64,000 nt of DNA, taken from NCBI GenBank assembly GCA_022225965.2, contig JAKJXP020000095.1:1-64000 (forward strand), read 5' to 3'. A program made the position numbers and the translations under genes. The notes beneath the pieces are model-generated. The model was not told the origin of the DNA, made no database searches, and saw nothing but the letters and a program-made list of their open reading frames with translations. Positions 46,912 through 61,101 of the stretch are shown piece by piece. Numbering within the stretch: the stretch's first letter is position 1; every line of letters begins with the position of its first letter. This stretch comes from Diatrype stigma. Its lineage: Eukaryota; Ascomycota; Sordariomycetes; Xylariales; Diatrypaceae.

Positions 46912-48871
46912 TATCTCTTCGGCAAGAAACAAGGCACTTCGTCTCGCTATACCACAGGTGGTGAACAGTGTCTCCGCGACCTGGAATCCCAACCTAGCTA
47001 GTATTCCATAGGAGATGAACCTTCACCAACCGCGTATATTTCGTTTGCTGTTCGAGAGAAAGATATAGGCAGCAAGAGACAAGAGACAAGACAGTCTTAA
47101 GTGTAGTCAGCTAGCTCACTGCGCTGCAAGCACCCTCAGGTTTATGTTGACTATTACGGTCGTCCTGCCAATCAATGCGGTAGCACCCCAGCACCAGGCG
47201 GATAGCAGCAGTGGTTGTGATATAAAACACTTCTGTCTTCAAACAAGACCAACCAGCCGGATATCGCGTCACGTCTCAGGCGAAGACCGAATCACCACAT
47301 GGGACGATAGAACCGGGGTCGAAATTAGGTGATCTCCAATCAATGGAAGAAGAGCAACCCGGAGACAAGCCCGGCTTGTCGATGGTGGGCGCGGGGATAG
47401 GCAGGCGTGTTGTTGGTTAGATGGGACCCGTTCGATCAACTATCAATGATGTTATGATATATGTGGGTGGGTGTACAATAGAGTTTCGAAATGCCGCGGG
47501 GTCGACTAGTTGGAACTATAGCGCCAGAAGAATCCGCGCCAGTTAAGTCGTAATATTTCGTACACGGGGATCTTCCTTCACTTAACCTACGTCTTCCAAC
47601 GTCTTCCTTTGGTCAGACAGTGTCTCGCAAGGCGGCGGCAAGACGTGCGTTACCGTGTAGTGGAATTGGAATGAGTGGTGGGCAGATAACAGCACGCGTG
47701 ATCGGCAGCGGGTATAATCGTTCGTTCGTCCTTATAATTGATGGTACAGTTCTCGTTCCTTCTCTTTAGTATTACAACAGTGTCGTCTCGTTCTGCAACC
47801 TGTCACGAGATATCGGATAAGTTATGCGAGGATGGCGATGACAAAGGCTTTTCGATATAGTAGTATAGCAGTGAGACCGGGACCGGTTAGAGAAGACAGT
47901 TGGGAGGTAAGTATATGGCAACAGTTGACTGTGTGTATGTAATCGTAGTATAGTGAGAGTATAGAATCTAGATAAGGATTGGAACGGTCGACGTAGCGAA
48001 GCCGTCGTATGTCAATATGTAATGTAGTAGGTATAGGTGGGCATGTATAGATGTAGCGATTATTCTGACACGAACAAACTTTGTTTCTCTTGTTCGAGCT
48101 CGAAGGTGCAGAGTTGAGTCTTGGACTCTTGGAAGCAATAGGAAGGCGAAGCGGAAAGTGGGTGGTGGTACGGGGTGGGAGGCGGTTGATTGATTAAAGA
48201 AAAAGGGAAGCGCAGGACAAGGACACCCATGGGCGCCATGTACCCTCGGCCGGCCCAAGTACATCAGTTGAGTCTAATCTCGTAGGAGAATTGCAGGGGT
48301 CACAGGGGCTTGCAGGGGTTGGATGGGTACTCCATGCCACTCCATACCACTCCATACCACCCCATTTACTGCCTACTACTACCGGACCAGGGCATTTGAG
48401 CGGGCTGCGTACATACATACATGTAGGTGGTTATGCAAAATAGCATGTATACTGTATACAGGCACCCAAACCCTGATGGATGTATCACGGGCTGCACGGA
48501 GCAACTCCAACACCGTCATGAGATAATACATACGACATTGCCTACCTCTTCTCAGTATTCATACTGCGACCATACATCATATATCTAACATACCTTACCT
48601 GGGCATACCTACCTACCTATAACTATGCATGTTGTGGTATTCCGAGAGGCATCAACCCAGTGAAACTACGAGCTACAGCTAGGACTCCAGTACCGTCGCA
48701 ACATAACTACAGGGATACTGTAGCATAACTTCACTCCACTGTTAGAACCACGTGTAGCAACGCGTGCATAGAGATGGCATATCCAATAAGTCCAGGCTGA
48801 AGATATTGCCAAGGCGACGCCACCCATCTGTCAGTCTGTCGCGTCCTTTGTCCACCTGTGTGTGTCTGCTC

Positions 48872-48898
48872 GAAGGCGATGAAGGCGATGAAGGCGAT
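48872..48898. repeat. 9-bp tandem repeat, 3 copies
   Basis: Three exact copies of GAAGGCGAT. A short tandem duplication in non-coding sequence. Confidence 0.9.
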
Positions 48899-50375
48899 GA
48901 CAGGATTTCCGTCAACTTTGGGTGGTTTAGGTATGAAGTCTGGAAGTATTCTACGTGAGTAGAGTCAGCCCGTAAAGTGGTGGTGTAAGTGGTGGTATTG
49001 GGGGCTTCCTCATGTAGTTAGGCGCCCAGGATGCGAAGCATGTCGACATGTATGTATCCTGGATACCACGGATATGTATGTACACAGCATGATACCCAAG
49101 CAGCCAAGGATCTTCCCAGGTTCTCATCACAACCCAAGTGGCCAGAATCTTGTTCGCTTATTATTCGCAACTATCTAGAAGCCATAGAAGCTATACCCAC
49201 TGATCGAAGGGAAGCGACAGCATCAGCTATGATCGTGTCTGTTCTGTATTCGAGACAGCGTGCATACATATACGTCTGTATGCCTACGACGTACATTCCT
49301 TCTCGGCGCCATTGAGGGTTGAGGGTTTCCATTCACCTATTGTCATCCTCACCCTGCCGCGTAGCGGGTCCTACCACTCCAGGTCCGGAAGCTTCTGCGA
49401 AAGTACCATCGCAGCGGGCACAAGGGGGGTGCAGGGGTGCGCGACGCTAGAAGAGCGCTAGAAGAGGGAAAATGGGAAGTCTGACCAATCACCATGATTG
49501 CAGATGAGGGGCACGGGTGGGTTGAGAAGATTTGCGCTCCTCTACGCCACATCGGGAATAGTCAGCACTGCCATGCTGCCAAGGACAGAGTGTTACGGAA
49601 GAGAAGATGGATGGAACCTAAGAGCGCTAGGTACAAGTGGGTAGCGCGGTCTATAGCGTAGTACTACTGGCGAACTGGAAGAACCCAAGCGGGGCCAAGG
49701 CACCTGACTTGCCTGGCAGATCCAATCAGCAGCAGATCTGGTTGCTGCAAGGGAGGATCCACAGGAACCATAGGCTGTGCCTTCAGTCGCCAGGTTCTGT
49801 GTACCCACCACCAACACTCGTAGTACGGCAGCGAACGGAAAGTTCCAGGACAGCATCAGTAGGTGATCGCGTACTACATAGCGCTACATAGTAGGTAGGT
49901 TAGGGTACTGCTCTGGCCCCCAACCCAGCGTTGACCCGGACAGTCATCAAGAGCCCAGAGCAGGACGTGTTGCTGAATAATGGACACAAGGCTATGTACA
50001 TTCTGCTAGCGATCTATGTAAAATATGAGCTCTAAAATATAGCCTCCCGGTTCAGACTACCCTGAGGGCCTTACCTACCACTGTACATATCGTAGAACAG
50101 CAATGCCACACGCGATTTACCTGGGTAAGCATACGCACGCAATGCTGCGCTCGCCATCTGACAATGCTATGTTTAGGTCGGGAGGCAGGTTGTCCGCTGA
50201 GATAGAGGCTATCATATAGCTAAGCCCTCCAGTGTTCAGGAGAGTATTAGTTGATAACTCTAGTACCGGTATATATCTTACTACATTATTATATACTTTC
50301 GTCACTTGCGCTACGCATATCTCAGTCAATTGCGGCGTAGAACACACAAAGAGATGATTGCATCATTCGGCTCGT

Positions 50376-50426
50376 TGATCGCTTCTGCTGATCGTTTCTG
50401 TTGATCGCTTGTGTTGATCGCCTGTC
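50376..50426. repeat. 13-bp tandem repeat, 4 copies
   Basis: Four diverged copies of TGATCGCTTSTGT in the gene-poor block. Each contains a GATC. No function is indicated. Confidence 0.85.
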
Positions 50427-52764
50427 TAACCTATCTCGTAGTTGGTCATTAGTAACTCGGTACTAATATGGAAGTATCCATATATTGCCCCCGTACTCCT
50501 CCCCCGGCTGGCTGATAGGTATCGCGGATAGGTATAGTCAACTGCGATGTATCCATTCTGCCATTGCGCTAGGAATGCAGTCGCCTGGCGCTTTTTCGTG
50601 ATGATTGCGCGTCTATCTACCTCCCTCGTGCATTTCGCATTATGGCTACCAAGGCCTACATAGGCTACATAGCAATGCTATACCATGTACGGAGCACACC
50701 CCTTTACACACGCATAGATTGTGCATAGCATGTACAATAGATGTAGCGATGCACTCTCGTCTTACTATGTACGAATTGCTCAATCAGCCTACTGTCTGTA
50801 TCCGCCGGAGTCTGCAGACGAATCACGACTGTTGGCGTCTCTGCATAGTGTCTCCCTTGTCGGTCCCCTACCATGACGGCTAAATTGACCGGGACGTTGC
50901 CGGGCGTGGTACGATTGGTGACTGGATCAGATCGATATTGCCCCTCCCCTCCCAGTGCCGTCATTCGTTTCTTCTTCTCACTTCGCCCGTCTCGGGATTG
51001 TTCGAACGACGGGTGATTCCAGCCAAGCTTTCTCGGCAGACGCTACCGCCCAAGTTACCCACAGGCAAAGTGTGGATGGCGGGATAATCAGATACCAAAC
51101 TTAGCAGTCCTTCGAAAGGGATCGGCGCCATCTTTTGCCCAGATAGTCTCGAAGCGTCGATCATATATCCCATCGTATAGTATAGTGCTCTAGTGCCCTC
51201 TTCATACCCTATATAAAGCAAGTCTCTACGTAAATCTGCATAACTATATGTCCATACTAAACCGCTCACTGGTTGCAGATCCTTGTCATTGTTAGGGAAG
51301 CGCCGGCAGTTGGCCGGATTGTTGTATTCGCCCGTCATGTCCCATCATGTCGCACGCCATTTGCGTCTCGAATCTCTGTTGGATCCGGACTCCAAGGCTG
51401 CGTGCTTCCATGTGGCATGAAGATGGCATGGGGAACGGAACGGCGACGCCAACCGCCAACCGCCAACCTGCATCTGCATCTGCATCATTCTACATACATA
51501 CCGACGTTATGCCTAGATTAGACGCATATCTCTTGAAGCGATCGTCGACATTGAACTTATCCCGCTCCATACCATACCATACCATTGCCATCCCACCTCG
51601 ACGGAAAAGAAGGGTTTTACTGCATAGTCGCGTGGTTGGCTGGTCCTTGTCTTCACGTGCTCTAGTATCAATAATGAGGCCCTTGGCGTTGTAGTAGGGA
51701 GCCGTAGTAGGGAGCCGTCGTCGGGAGTAGCAAATGTCCGTTAGCTCGCCTCATCACGCGGGTGTGTTGCTATCTGATCACATGATATCAAGCCACCAAC
51801 ATAAGATATCATCAGTGGCCGGAGGTCTAAGGCAAATCATTACGTACACATATGCAACGATATTCTGGTTGATGCTTGGTTGGCCATACAGTGATCTACT
51901 AGGCGCGTACAATTCATCTACGAAGTATAGATAACATAATTCATGTATCTTCTAGAAGGGTTCTCTTGCGACATGTGTTAACTATGTCAACTCACACGAT
52001 GGATTTTCGACTTACATAGGGACCACCGCATGGTTATCACAAGCTTAGTCACTTGGTCATACCGTTAGGAATGCTTGCGCAACAGCATGCTCATCAACAT
52101 CGCCCATCCAACCTTGGTAACTGTATGTCCCGCCATACCCAATATCGCGTTTTCAGTCCTGATCCGACGGCAAAGTACAAGGATTAGCGGCTGGTAGGTA
52201 GGTATGTAGTTGAGCTGAGTCCGAGAATGATACGAAGCTTTGGGCGGCCAGGCGGCTTAGCCGAAACAGATCCAGTCCGCGTCCTTCTCGAACCCTCGTG
52301 CTCTCTGAAGACGCAGGTATGTAGTCAGATACATGTCAAATCCCGAAAAAAGCTCGTCAACGGGGATCGCCCAACGACTAACTAGGATCATCGAGCGAGG
52401 CGGTTAGCCTGCTAGCCTGTTAGCCTGTGAGATCGAGACGCTTTGATCTCAGCTCCAGATTCTAACGACGCCCAAATTTTCCGAGATAAGCAGTCCGCCG
52501 CCCACCAATCAGCATGCTCCAGCGAGCAAGACTTTTAGTATGTTGATGTTTGACCGGTCTAACGAGATGCCTGTCGACGATCTGTCAAAGTATTTTGGTA
52601 GCCTCCGAAAGACATGTACTATGCTACATGTACTCCCATGTAATAACCTACCTGTAATAGTCGGTTATAGTCGTTACAATAGAGATCCAGCTCGCCTATG
52701 GAATCAAGTCAGCACTATTAAGCGCCGAATTGGACCATCCGGTTTCAGTAAGGTCGGAGAACTC

Positions 52765-52789
52765 TTCTAGAAACCTTCCAGAAATGTTC
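52765..52789. promoter_or_regulatory. Heat-shock-element-like array
   Basis: The site reads TTC-ta-GAA-acc-TTC-ca-GAA-atg-TTC: five alternating TTC/GAA units. Two perfect TTCnnGAA inverted pairs are spaced by 3 rather than the ideal 2 bases. It lies 213 bp upstream of an ATG (53002) that is preceded by a pyrimidine-rich tract, an arrangement expected of a fungal promoter. Hsf1 binding is inference. Confidence 0.45.
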
Positions 52790-53001
52790 TTCTTATTTTT
52801 CGGAGGTGCCGGGTCATCCTAGCAACAATTGCCGCCTTACGTGAGCCAGGTTAGCCCAACACCAACCAAGAGAAGGCCAACGAAGGCGTTGCGGCTAAAG
52901 AACCGGATTGTCAACGCTCCAGACTGATACCGCCTTTTTTTCCTCTCTTTTCTTTCTTTCACCTTCCTTTTTTCTTCGCTGGCTTCTCTTAAGCTTCTAG
53001 A

Positions 53002-53029
53002 ATGTCTTTAGTTTGGTCCGACCACTACA
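53002..53029 (+). other. Possible first exon with 5' splice site
   Basis: ATGTCTTTAGTTTGG begins a nine-codon stretch (MSLVWSDHY) that stops at a good donor, A|GTAAGC, with a CTAAT branch-like sequence 5 bases downstream of the donor motif. A CT-rich tract at about 52937-52990 precedes it. One phase-compatible acceptor (AG at 53147-53148) would join to an open stretch of about 50 codons ending near 53299. No family was recognised; it may be a decayed or very small gene. Confidence 0.25.
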
Positions 53030-54431
53030 GTAAGCTAATTCCCAACTATTGGTGGCAACAACACCATATCATTCGCTGAATTGTTCACCGTCACACCGTC
53101 AACTCGGGCATGCCATCATCGTCCCTATACGTCATGTGATCGATCAGCCCGCCCGCCCCGTCGGCCGTCAGATCGCTCGCACCGATCGTCGACGTATGAT
53201 AATGCTTGGACCCGGCCGGCTGGACCACTGGGCTGCTCGTCGCAGTCTAGTGGTGGTACAGCCAGCAGTTGGGTGCTTACATATGTATATTACATATAAG
53301 CACATTGACCACACTTGTGGGACAGACCTGTGCACAGCATATGCTGAACAAATGCAGATTACACCCGTCTGAGATCATGACGCCCGTCGAGAATATAGCC
53401 ACCTACATATGGCGGTAGAGGCTCGCAGAAACCCCCCTTTGACAGCTACAGTAGGCTCGACGGAAAAGACGAATACGGCAATACTCTAGACGGGGTCGCC
53501 AGCTCGGTTGCGACGTCCTACCTGCGTGGTAGTCTGCCATCCACAGGCTGAGAACCAGTGTCACCGGAAGCCTCTTCATAGTCGCCGATATGTGGCGACT
53601 AGGCAGTCTGGCATCTACATGTACATAGCAGGGTCTTCATGTCATGTTCACAATGGAACTTTTCTGCTGGTGTGGCTCCACTTGGCTGGCGCCTTTTCTT
53701 ATTATTCTTATTATAGGATCAAAATGCTAGTTATTGTTTTATGCAGTTAGGATATGACTGTTAGAGTGTCTAATCCCCTAGAAATGCTGTCCAGTCCAGT
53801 CCTGTACTACCTGATGGCTTACCGAGAAGAAGCGCGATAATCATGTTGTCAACTTCACTTTTGCCGTCATCGGGCCATATCCTAGCGCTATAATGGGATG
53901 TCGCGAGGTTTAATGGGCTCCGCCTAACGTTCCTGGCACCAGCCCCGATCTTGGTATGTAGTAGATTCAGCTGGCGGGCCTTTCCACGACAAGGGCCATC
54001 TTGCTGTTAGGATACCCCCGGGACCCATGCAAGCCGCTTAGGAGAAAGAAGAATGTGAGGTCGAGACAGTCTTTCTCAATCCGGATACACATGTAATCAG
54101 CTTCGCGAATGCCGAGTGAGGAGCCCACTCCCAAAATCAAATTGGGTTCTGGGTTAGGTATCAAGTTTCCCATTGCAGCAGCCGTGCTTCAAAAGGGCAA
54201 GAAAAATGCCCATGCAGGTAGCCCCTTACACAGAAACTTCCAAGGTTCCAAGGTTGTCAGCAATCGTTCTCTTCGCTAGCCAAACAGACTCACACACGCA
54301 CGCAATCGGGGCTAGAAATTTTCGGCTTTCTCGTGTAACACGGAGGCGAGAAGACCCGCGCGCTAGGATCGCGCAACCTTGGAAAACAGAAACCTGCCCG
54401 TGGTTGGGTACCTACCTAGCCTACAGTATTG

Positions 54432-54454
54432 TACATACATACATACATACATAC
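54432..54454. repeat. (TACA)n microsatellite
   Basis: About six TACA/CATA units in non-coding sequence. Confidence 0.85.
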
Positions 54455-54730
54455 AATACGATACAGGCCAGGGGTCCTGGGGCTTGCCTAGCCTGCGACG
54501 CTGGCAGAAACCAGACTTACCGAATTACCACGCATGCGATTCTAGAAATCCCATGGAAAAGCTGAACACACAGCTGGCCACTAACTGGGTAGTCACAGGC
54601 GGACATCTGGCATCACGGAGTTCTATACTTCCTATTAGTCTCCATCGGTGTGAGATGCCGTGATCGTGTCGCGATTTCCATTGTTGTCGATCCTTTGTTG
54701 GGGCTGCCCGTCAATGAGAAATTCCTCGTG

Positions 54731-54780
54731 GCTTCCAACTCATGGCTTCCAACTCATGGCTTCCAACTCATGGCTTCCAC
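54731..54780. repeat. 14-bp tandem repeat, 3.5 copies
   Basis: Three exact copies of GCTTCCAACTCATG followed by a partial copy. A recent tandem duplication is suggested by the exact identity. Confidence 0.92.
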
Positions 54781-57700
54781 AACTTCAGATCCTCGACAAT
54801 GCCTAAAACCTGGGGACGGTTGAATAGTTGGCTGGTGGGTATCTACCTAACCTAGGTAACCAGGTCTGCCGTCTGCCAGGTGTATTTTTTTCCTAGCAGC
54901 GATCCGACACGGAACATGAACACGGAACACCAACAGCTAATCACTGGATCTCAACCAACTAATGGATCGGATTACGTTATGTAACTATTATGCCACAGAA
55001 GACTCTGGAACGTTGGTTCTTTAGGTAATGCAATACCCATGGCAACATTGGCAAGGCCCCCAACCCAGTTCTCCCCTGTTCCGTTGCTATCCATCGGTCA
55101 AGGGGAGGGCAAAAAGTCTTTCGATGCCCAGAGCCGCGCCTGGCCGCAGTCCTATGGGTGAAACCCTTTTCACTGGCAAGTGATCGCAAGATTGCTTCAG
55201 CCCGTTCATACACGAATGTAAAAAACGCCCGACAACTTCCTGAATAGGCCAGACGTAGCAAGACCCCAAGCCGGGTTTGCGTGTGTTCCTGGCGGCTCGG
55301 CTGACTGAAACCCACCACCGACCAACCAACGCTTATGATCATACTCACACCCATCACTCATGCTCATACTCACATTCCGTCAATCATCCCGATTGGGTCC
55401 TCGTTCGAGGAGGGGGCTGGGGTCTCGAAGCATCCCAACTACAAGTCCAGAGCCTCACCTGCGTGCTCAATGAAATTCGTGCATATGTGTTTACGTTGTT
55501 GCGCATGTCGAACCATGGTCACTTCCATGTGACCAGTCAACTCTATCCTAAAATCGCCCGGTGACTATGGCGATTTCGCTTATAACCGCCCCCTTGCCCT
55601 TAGCCAGTAGAAATATCCGAACGGTCAGGCGGTTCAAATTCTAAAAGGCAACCGTGACTCAGGTGAATTACGTATGCATATACTCCCCGCGTTTCCTACG
55701 TTCCTATCTAAGGAATTGGATCCGTATATCCCAGTAGACTTGAGCGGAATATGACAATTCGCGGCTCTCGTCATGGCAGACAAGGGCCCATCGGCCAGCA
55801 GAAAAACCTGCATCGTGAGCATAGCATCGATACCAGTTACTTTCCTATAGTAGACAATATTCTCGATACACCGACGTCTCTTCTCGTATACTCCTAGCAG
55901 CCCAGAGGGCCAGAGCCTTTGCTGTAAGAGCTCCTTCTCAACTTGGTAGGTAACTCGCAGTATGGATGTTTGTTAGCCCTGCGATCCAGCCAATGGTATA
56001 AGCCGCGGCAGCTATAGCGGGCCACAGAAGAGCCGCCTTACAAGATGCATCACCCCTGAGCTCGGCTCCGTCCGGTTGAACTCTATACAGGCCCAAACGT
56101 CCAACATATTCATACCTGCACCTATAATGGATCTCCTTCACCGTCTACACTGCCGAGACCTTCCACTCTGCCTCAGCGAGTCGAACATTACCATCCGAGA
56201 TATGCACCAGCTTCCTGCATCCTTAGCTCCTTAGCTTCCAAGGTTCCCAGCGGCGAGTGGGATACCAATCCAGACACTCGTGGCTTGATCGACGCGTATC
56301 CTCTGGTTCTGTATGCCTTAGAATATTGCCGTGTATCCGTATCTCTGTACTGCGATGATATATCTACACAGACCAGCTTGCAATGCAGAGGGAAGAATGC
56401 ACTGCCCTCTCAATAGCCAAGGGCTCCTTCTGCTTTTCGCAGCCGAGTCCCGAATTTGTCATGCGTTCCGGTATCCTGGGAGCGGTACCGAGTTGGTGAT
56501 ATTGAATCGTGCATCACATATCTACAACCCATCTACGTATAACCAACAGCAAATTGCAAGCGCCGTTCGAATGTTCAAGACAGATGTATGGATGAATCAT
56601 GGAGCCATTCACGTGAGGCTGGCGCATACCCGAGGCACGGCCAGGCTGGTGGTCGTCGATCTTTGTGTGCGTGGTAGACTGCTACGTTCCCAAATAAATA
56701 AATCTCCGGCAGGCAGGCAGGCGGCACCAAAGCAGCCAACCGCGTTTACTGGCGATGAAATGCAAGATACGGGGGATAACAGGCCATTTACTACTGAGCT
56801 AATCTCTAGCATTGGCGCCCTACCCGCGCATCACGCGCCGCTCATATGTGGAGGAGCGAGAATGGAATCAACTGCCAAGGGGTTACATATGCATCGTGGC
56901 GAAGCACATGAGGAGCCAGAGCTCCCAAGGGCCAACAACGGTCGCTCATCCAGTAGAGCAGCTATGCCATAGCTCGCAGTGGACTATATGTAACCTTTAT
57001 TCTTCATAACCGGGTAATCTAGAGGAGCTGTCGAGCCTAGTGGGTATCGGCATGGGTAGTTCAACTTCGTCGAGTTACCACATGTAGATGTAGATCAGAC
57101 CCTATCCCTATGTTATCTGGGATGGTAATTGTATTTCGGCCTTGTATAGGGCAACTATGAATCTAGAGATCTGAAGTAAATCAACGCCTACTAGCAAGGA
57201 ACATAAGTCCAATCGAGGTACTAGCCCTCCCTTATTGCCGGCCGCTGCTTCATTCGTTGCCCATAGCTATATCGATGACTCCCTTCATGACAATGTATTA
57301 CTAGACTCTCAAGCCAGTCACTCCAAAATACATCCACTGAAAGCAACTACAGTATTACGGTTTACCTATGAGCTATCTATATCGGTGTCTAACTCTGGGA
57401 GCGTTGGGGTGTTCGTGTCAATAATGTGCAGGTGATTAATCTATGCTCTAACCGACCATTGCATGAAGCATGCTAGTAGGCAGACTCTGACAGTTGACCT
57501 AACGATGTTGCTTCAGGAAGGAGATAGCTGTAACCACTGGGAAGAGCCGGCGCAAACCCACTGGAGTCAAGTATACTGTGTAGTAGTCTTGGAAGTACGC
57601 AGTGCTTCTGCGATGGTGTTGTCCCTGCCGGACTCAGGGCAGTCAGGGGTTGGCTTCGATAGGCTTGATGTGACTACCGGTCCACATACCATACATCGAC

Positions 57701-60700
57701 AAGCTTACACTCGAGCATGGGGCAGAAATAACAGATTACAGCGGTCATCTCGGTGTCTTGAGACACGAGTATAAGTGTAGTATCGCGGCGGAGACCATCT
57801 GACCAGAATACAGTGGCACCCATGCGGTTGAAGCCACCAGCAAGGAAGCGGTAGGCATTATCTACACGACATGCAACCCTTCTTTGCCAAACCACGGGAT
57901 GCCTCGTAGGATGGCCATGTATAACTGGAATATAAGAAGCCACAACCAACCCTACAATGTCTTTCTATGGAGCCGGACCTCGGGCATGGCATGGAACGTA
58001 CACGATGCGATGCGGTGGCTCTACATCCCTCGCCTTGCTTGGCCCTCATTTTCCCACGAAGCAAAGCTCACGCCCAACCTCCCAGCTCCGGGCTGCCATC
58101 CTCGCAGGTTATGATGCAGGCAAATCCCGCCAATTTGTAATTCCAAACGCCGCCCCTTCTCACGGTATTGTACCAGACATCCCGTAGCTAGCGGAAATGA
58201 CTCTCGTGCGAGATTTTGCTCGAGAGCGTGAAATGTACCTATCTACCGGAGGCGTCCTAGAAGAGGAGGTAGATAGGTAGGTAGGTAGGTGGGCAATAAT
58301 AACACCCTGAAGAAGCGCGTAACACCCCATCGGGAAATGCAGGCTTAGGCCCTATGCATAGACAGCAGTGGCATGCCACTGATTGACGTGATCTGACTGG
58401 ATAGCGTGAGGTGCCCGCGTCATATCGTCGTCTTCTACTTCACACACTGGGTTGCCACGAGCTGGATGCAGGCAGGCAGTCCATTGTGACGAGGGTTCAC
58501 ATGTGGCGATATATCAAGTTGTTTGTGACAATAATTCGAATACGAACGGCTTGGGGGATAGGGGCTGGGGGGCTGGTCATAAATAGATACCATCAAACCG
58601 TGGCGGATAATCAGAAGCTCTGATAAATTCTTCCTGGGGCGATCAAACCCGATGTCTATCAACTCGGGAACCCCTTAAGTACGAATAACATCTTGTAAGA
58701 ACACGAAACCATAACAGAAGTCTCTCTTGCGAGAGCTTCGGTGTCTACCAAACTGCATACTTCAAAGACTGCCTTCACCTGGATGAACAAGCGAACCTGC
58801 AACCACAGGCCAAGGAAATTTTCTGGTCGAGACACTCAACTTTGTCCTCAACCACGAGTGCGTGGGCTCATAGGGGGTTTGGGGTTGGGTAGGGTACCAA
58901 TGGCCTCCTCGCTATCTCCTTCTACTCTAACCACCGTGTCTGATCATGATAGGGGATGTTCCTCTGACCTGCCTGCTCTTCCACCATCCTCATGGGGACG
59001 TACACGCATCGATCCTACGTAGAGTGACATGAAGACCCTCAGAGACTGTCTACTGTCATGTACAGCCTGAATCGTGCTGAGTGTAACATGGCAGTGCTGC
59101 AACCCCCCTAACTACCTTTACTTCCAAAGCTTCCAGAAGTCTAGACGCATATGCTGCCCAACCCCACGATATTGCACGGCATCGTTACAGGCTACACAGT
59201 TGCTACCCTGCACTTGGAAAGCAGCTCCTCTCAACCGTACTCCCATTAAGTAGCCTAGTTGTTGAGAACAAATCATGCTTCCCGTGATCTTTTCCCGTAG
59301 GCAGATACCCGAGGCTGTCTTGACTAAACCTTCGATCTCAGCAACAAATCATATCGTTCAAGAGCCCTCGGTTATCTGGGTCCTTTCTCTATAACCACTC
59401 GTAGAACTCTAGCGAAAGGAGCGAGGCTTTGTGGGGATTTAGGCATTTGATGATTTACGCGACTGCACACCGTGATCACCAATATGAAAAGGGGGCAACG
59501 CCTAACATATTCACGGCACTCGGTACGCACCCTAAGCACCACGGAAGTTGGTATTTCTTCTAGCCTTGGTGATGATGATATCCATCACAAAATGCAGTTG
59601 AGCCAATGCCACTATATTCTTCTACAATACACATTACTAAGGAGCTGCGGTTCATCAAAGTTGCCGTGGTAGTAACCCCAAAGTCTTCAGTTGATGACTG
59701 TCAAGGCCGGATCATCCCGCTCTCAACCGCTTCCACCCCCTGCGCATGGTGTAATCAGATGCCTACGTCGCCGTAAGACGACACTTATTACTTAGTCATC
59801 GATAACGCGCAAGGGTAGGTAGCTCCAAAACGGCCCCCTATGTATTACCTAAATGGCAGAGCAAAGTGCTTCCACCCGTTTCCCTTCGAGGTGACGTGAC
59901 GCTACCGAGAATGTGCATCCTGTATATCTCGCCCATCTCACGCACCATGCATCTCATGCGGAGGATTCGTAAGTAAGCTGGCGACCCTGATGAGCGGGAA
60001 AGGGAGCCATCGGCTGTGCCAAGGCCATGGAGGTATGTACGTATCGTCCAATCATGCTCACAACCCCTGGGGAGGGGGGCCAGCAATATATCGTAAGCAG
60101 GGTGTTGAGACTTCCGGCATAAGCCAGCAAACATGTTACCTACTTACTTAGCGGGGTAAGTAGCTGTTCGGTAACAGATCTGTAGGGCCTGCCTACCTCC
60201 GCATGGTGACTCGATTCTCGATGTCACGATGGCGTGCTATTGACTACTTACCTACTAGGTAGCTAGCTAACCGGTTGTCGAACTCCCCTCTTAAGCGAGT
60301 TGCTCTTCCGGGGCTGGCGCCGGCCGCGATCTTGCAGTTACCCGAGCAGACACAACTGGGCCGGGCCAGGTAAGACTAGGTAATTGATGTGAAGTATGAA
60401 GTCCTACGCACGCTTTATAGATGTTCGCTTATCTACAATGCCAGCCAGGTAGTGACGAATGCGATAATGCGCAAATATGCCACCTCTTCGATTTAGAGCT
60501 GACGAAGCCTCCGCAATTGGGCCAGGGATCTTGGAGCCCCCCTCCCCCAGATAGCCCTATGTGGCGAACCTGGAGGATGTGCCTCGAAAGCTGTTGCCTA
60601 GAAGCAGCTGCTTCTGTCAGCAGCGGTGTGCACACGATGGTTACATGGTCGATAAGGCGGGAGGCTAGGACTTGTAGTCGTTATCTCGCCTGGTGTAGCT

Positions 60701-61101
60701 CCTGGTGTAGCTGAGCCTGACTGTGGCAAGCAAGTAATGCCCCTCCCTCATACAAGCAACAGCCGTGCTGTCGTTGCTCTGACGTCGGTTTGTGTCACTG
60801 GAAATAAAACTACGTTTGCTTGTCGAGCATTGTCAGCGATCTACGGTGCTTAATTAATCGCACCTTTTCAATTTGGAAGTCTTGTTCCAATTGACTCCAA
60901 CTACAAGTGAACCTGTCGTTATAATTATAAACTACACAAAGTTATAAGGCTTGCCAAGTGGCGTGTCTCCCCGCGATTGGCGGTAAGACGTCGAGATCGT
61001 TTCGGATCTGTGCAAATCCCGCCTGGCGATAGTTTCACCTGTGCCTACTTGTAACCCCCCGGAACGGTTTCAACAGCCTATAATTAGGCACAGAGGAAAC
61101 C

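Larger units (their letters stand above)
46912..61101. other. Gene-poor block of about 14 kb
   Basis: Both strands were read. No frame shows a recognisable domain, and none can be linked to a neighbour by plausible splice sites into a convincing protein. The longest frame (56331-56972, +, 213 codons) has ordinary composition but no familiar motif. The block includes the RGS promoter (46.9-48 kb), short tandem repeats, a heat-shock-element-like site near 52.77 kb with a pyrimidine-rich tract and mini-exon at 52.94-53.03 kb, and many TACCTA/TAGGTA copies. It could hold unrecognised non-coding transcripts or decayed genes. Confidence 0.55.

Noticed and set aside
55380..55440. tRNA-like TTCGA sequences (here and near 47431 and 60275)
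   Set aside because: No paired acceptor stem or A box at the right distance; no tRNA, 5S rRNA or snRNA could be supported anywhere in the window.
56331..56972. 213-codon frame, longest in the gene-poor block
   Set aside because: No recognisable domain, no splice partners, and overlapping frames on both strands; length is within chance for this much sequence.
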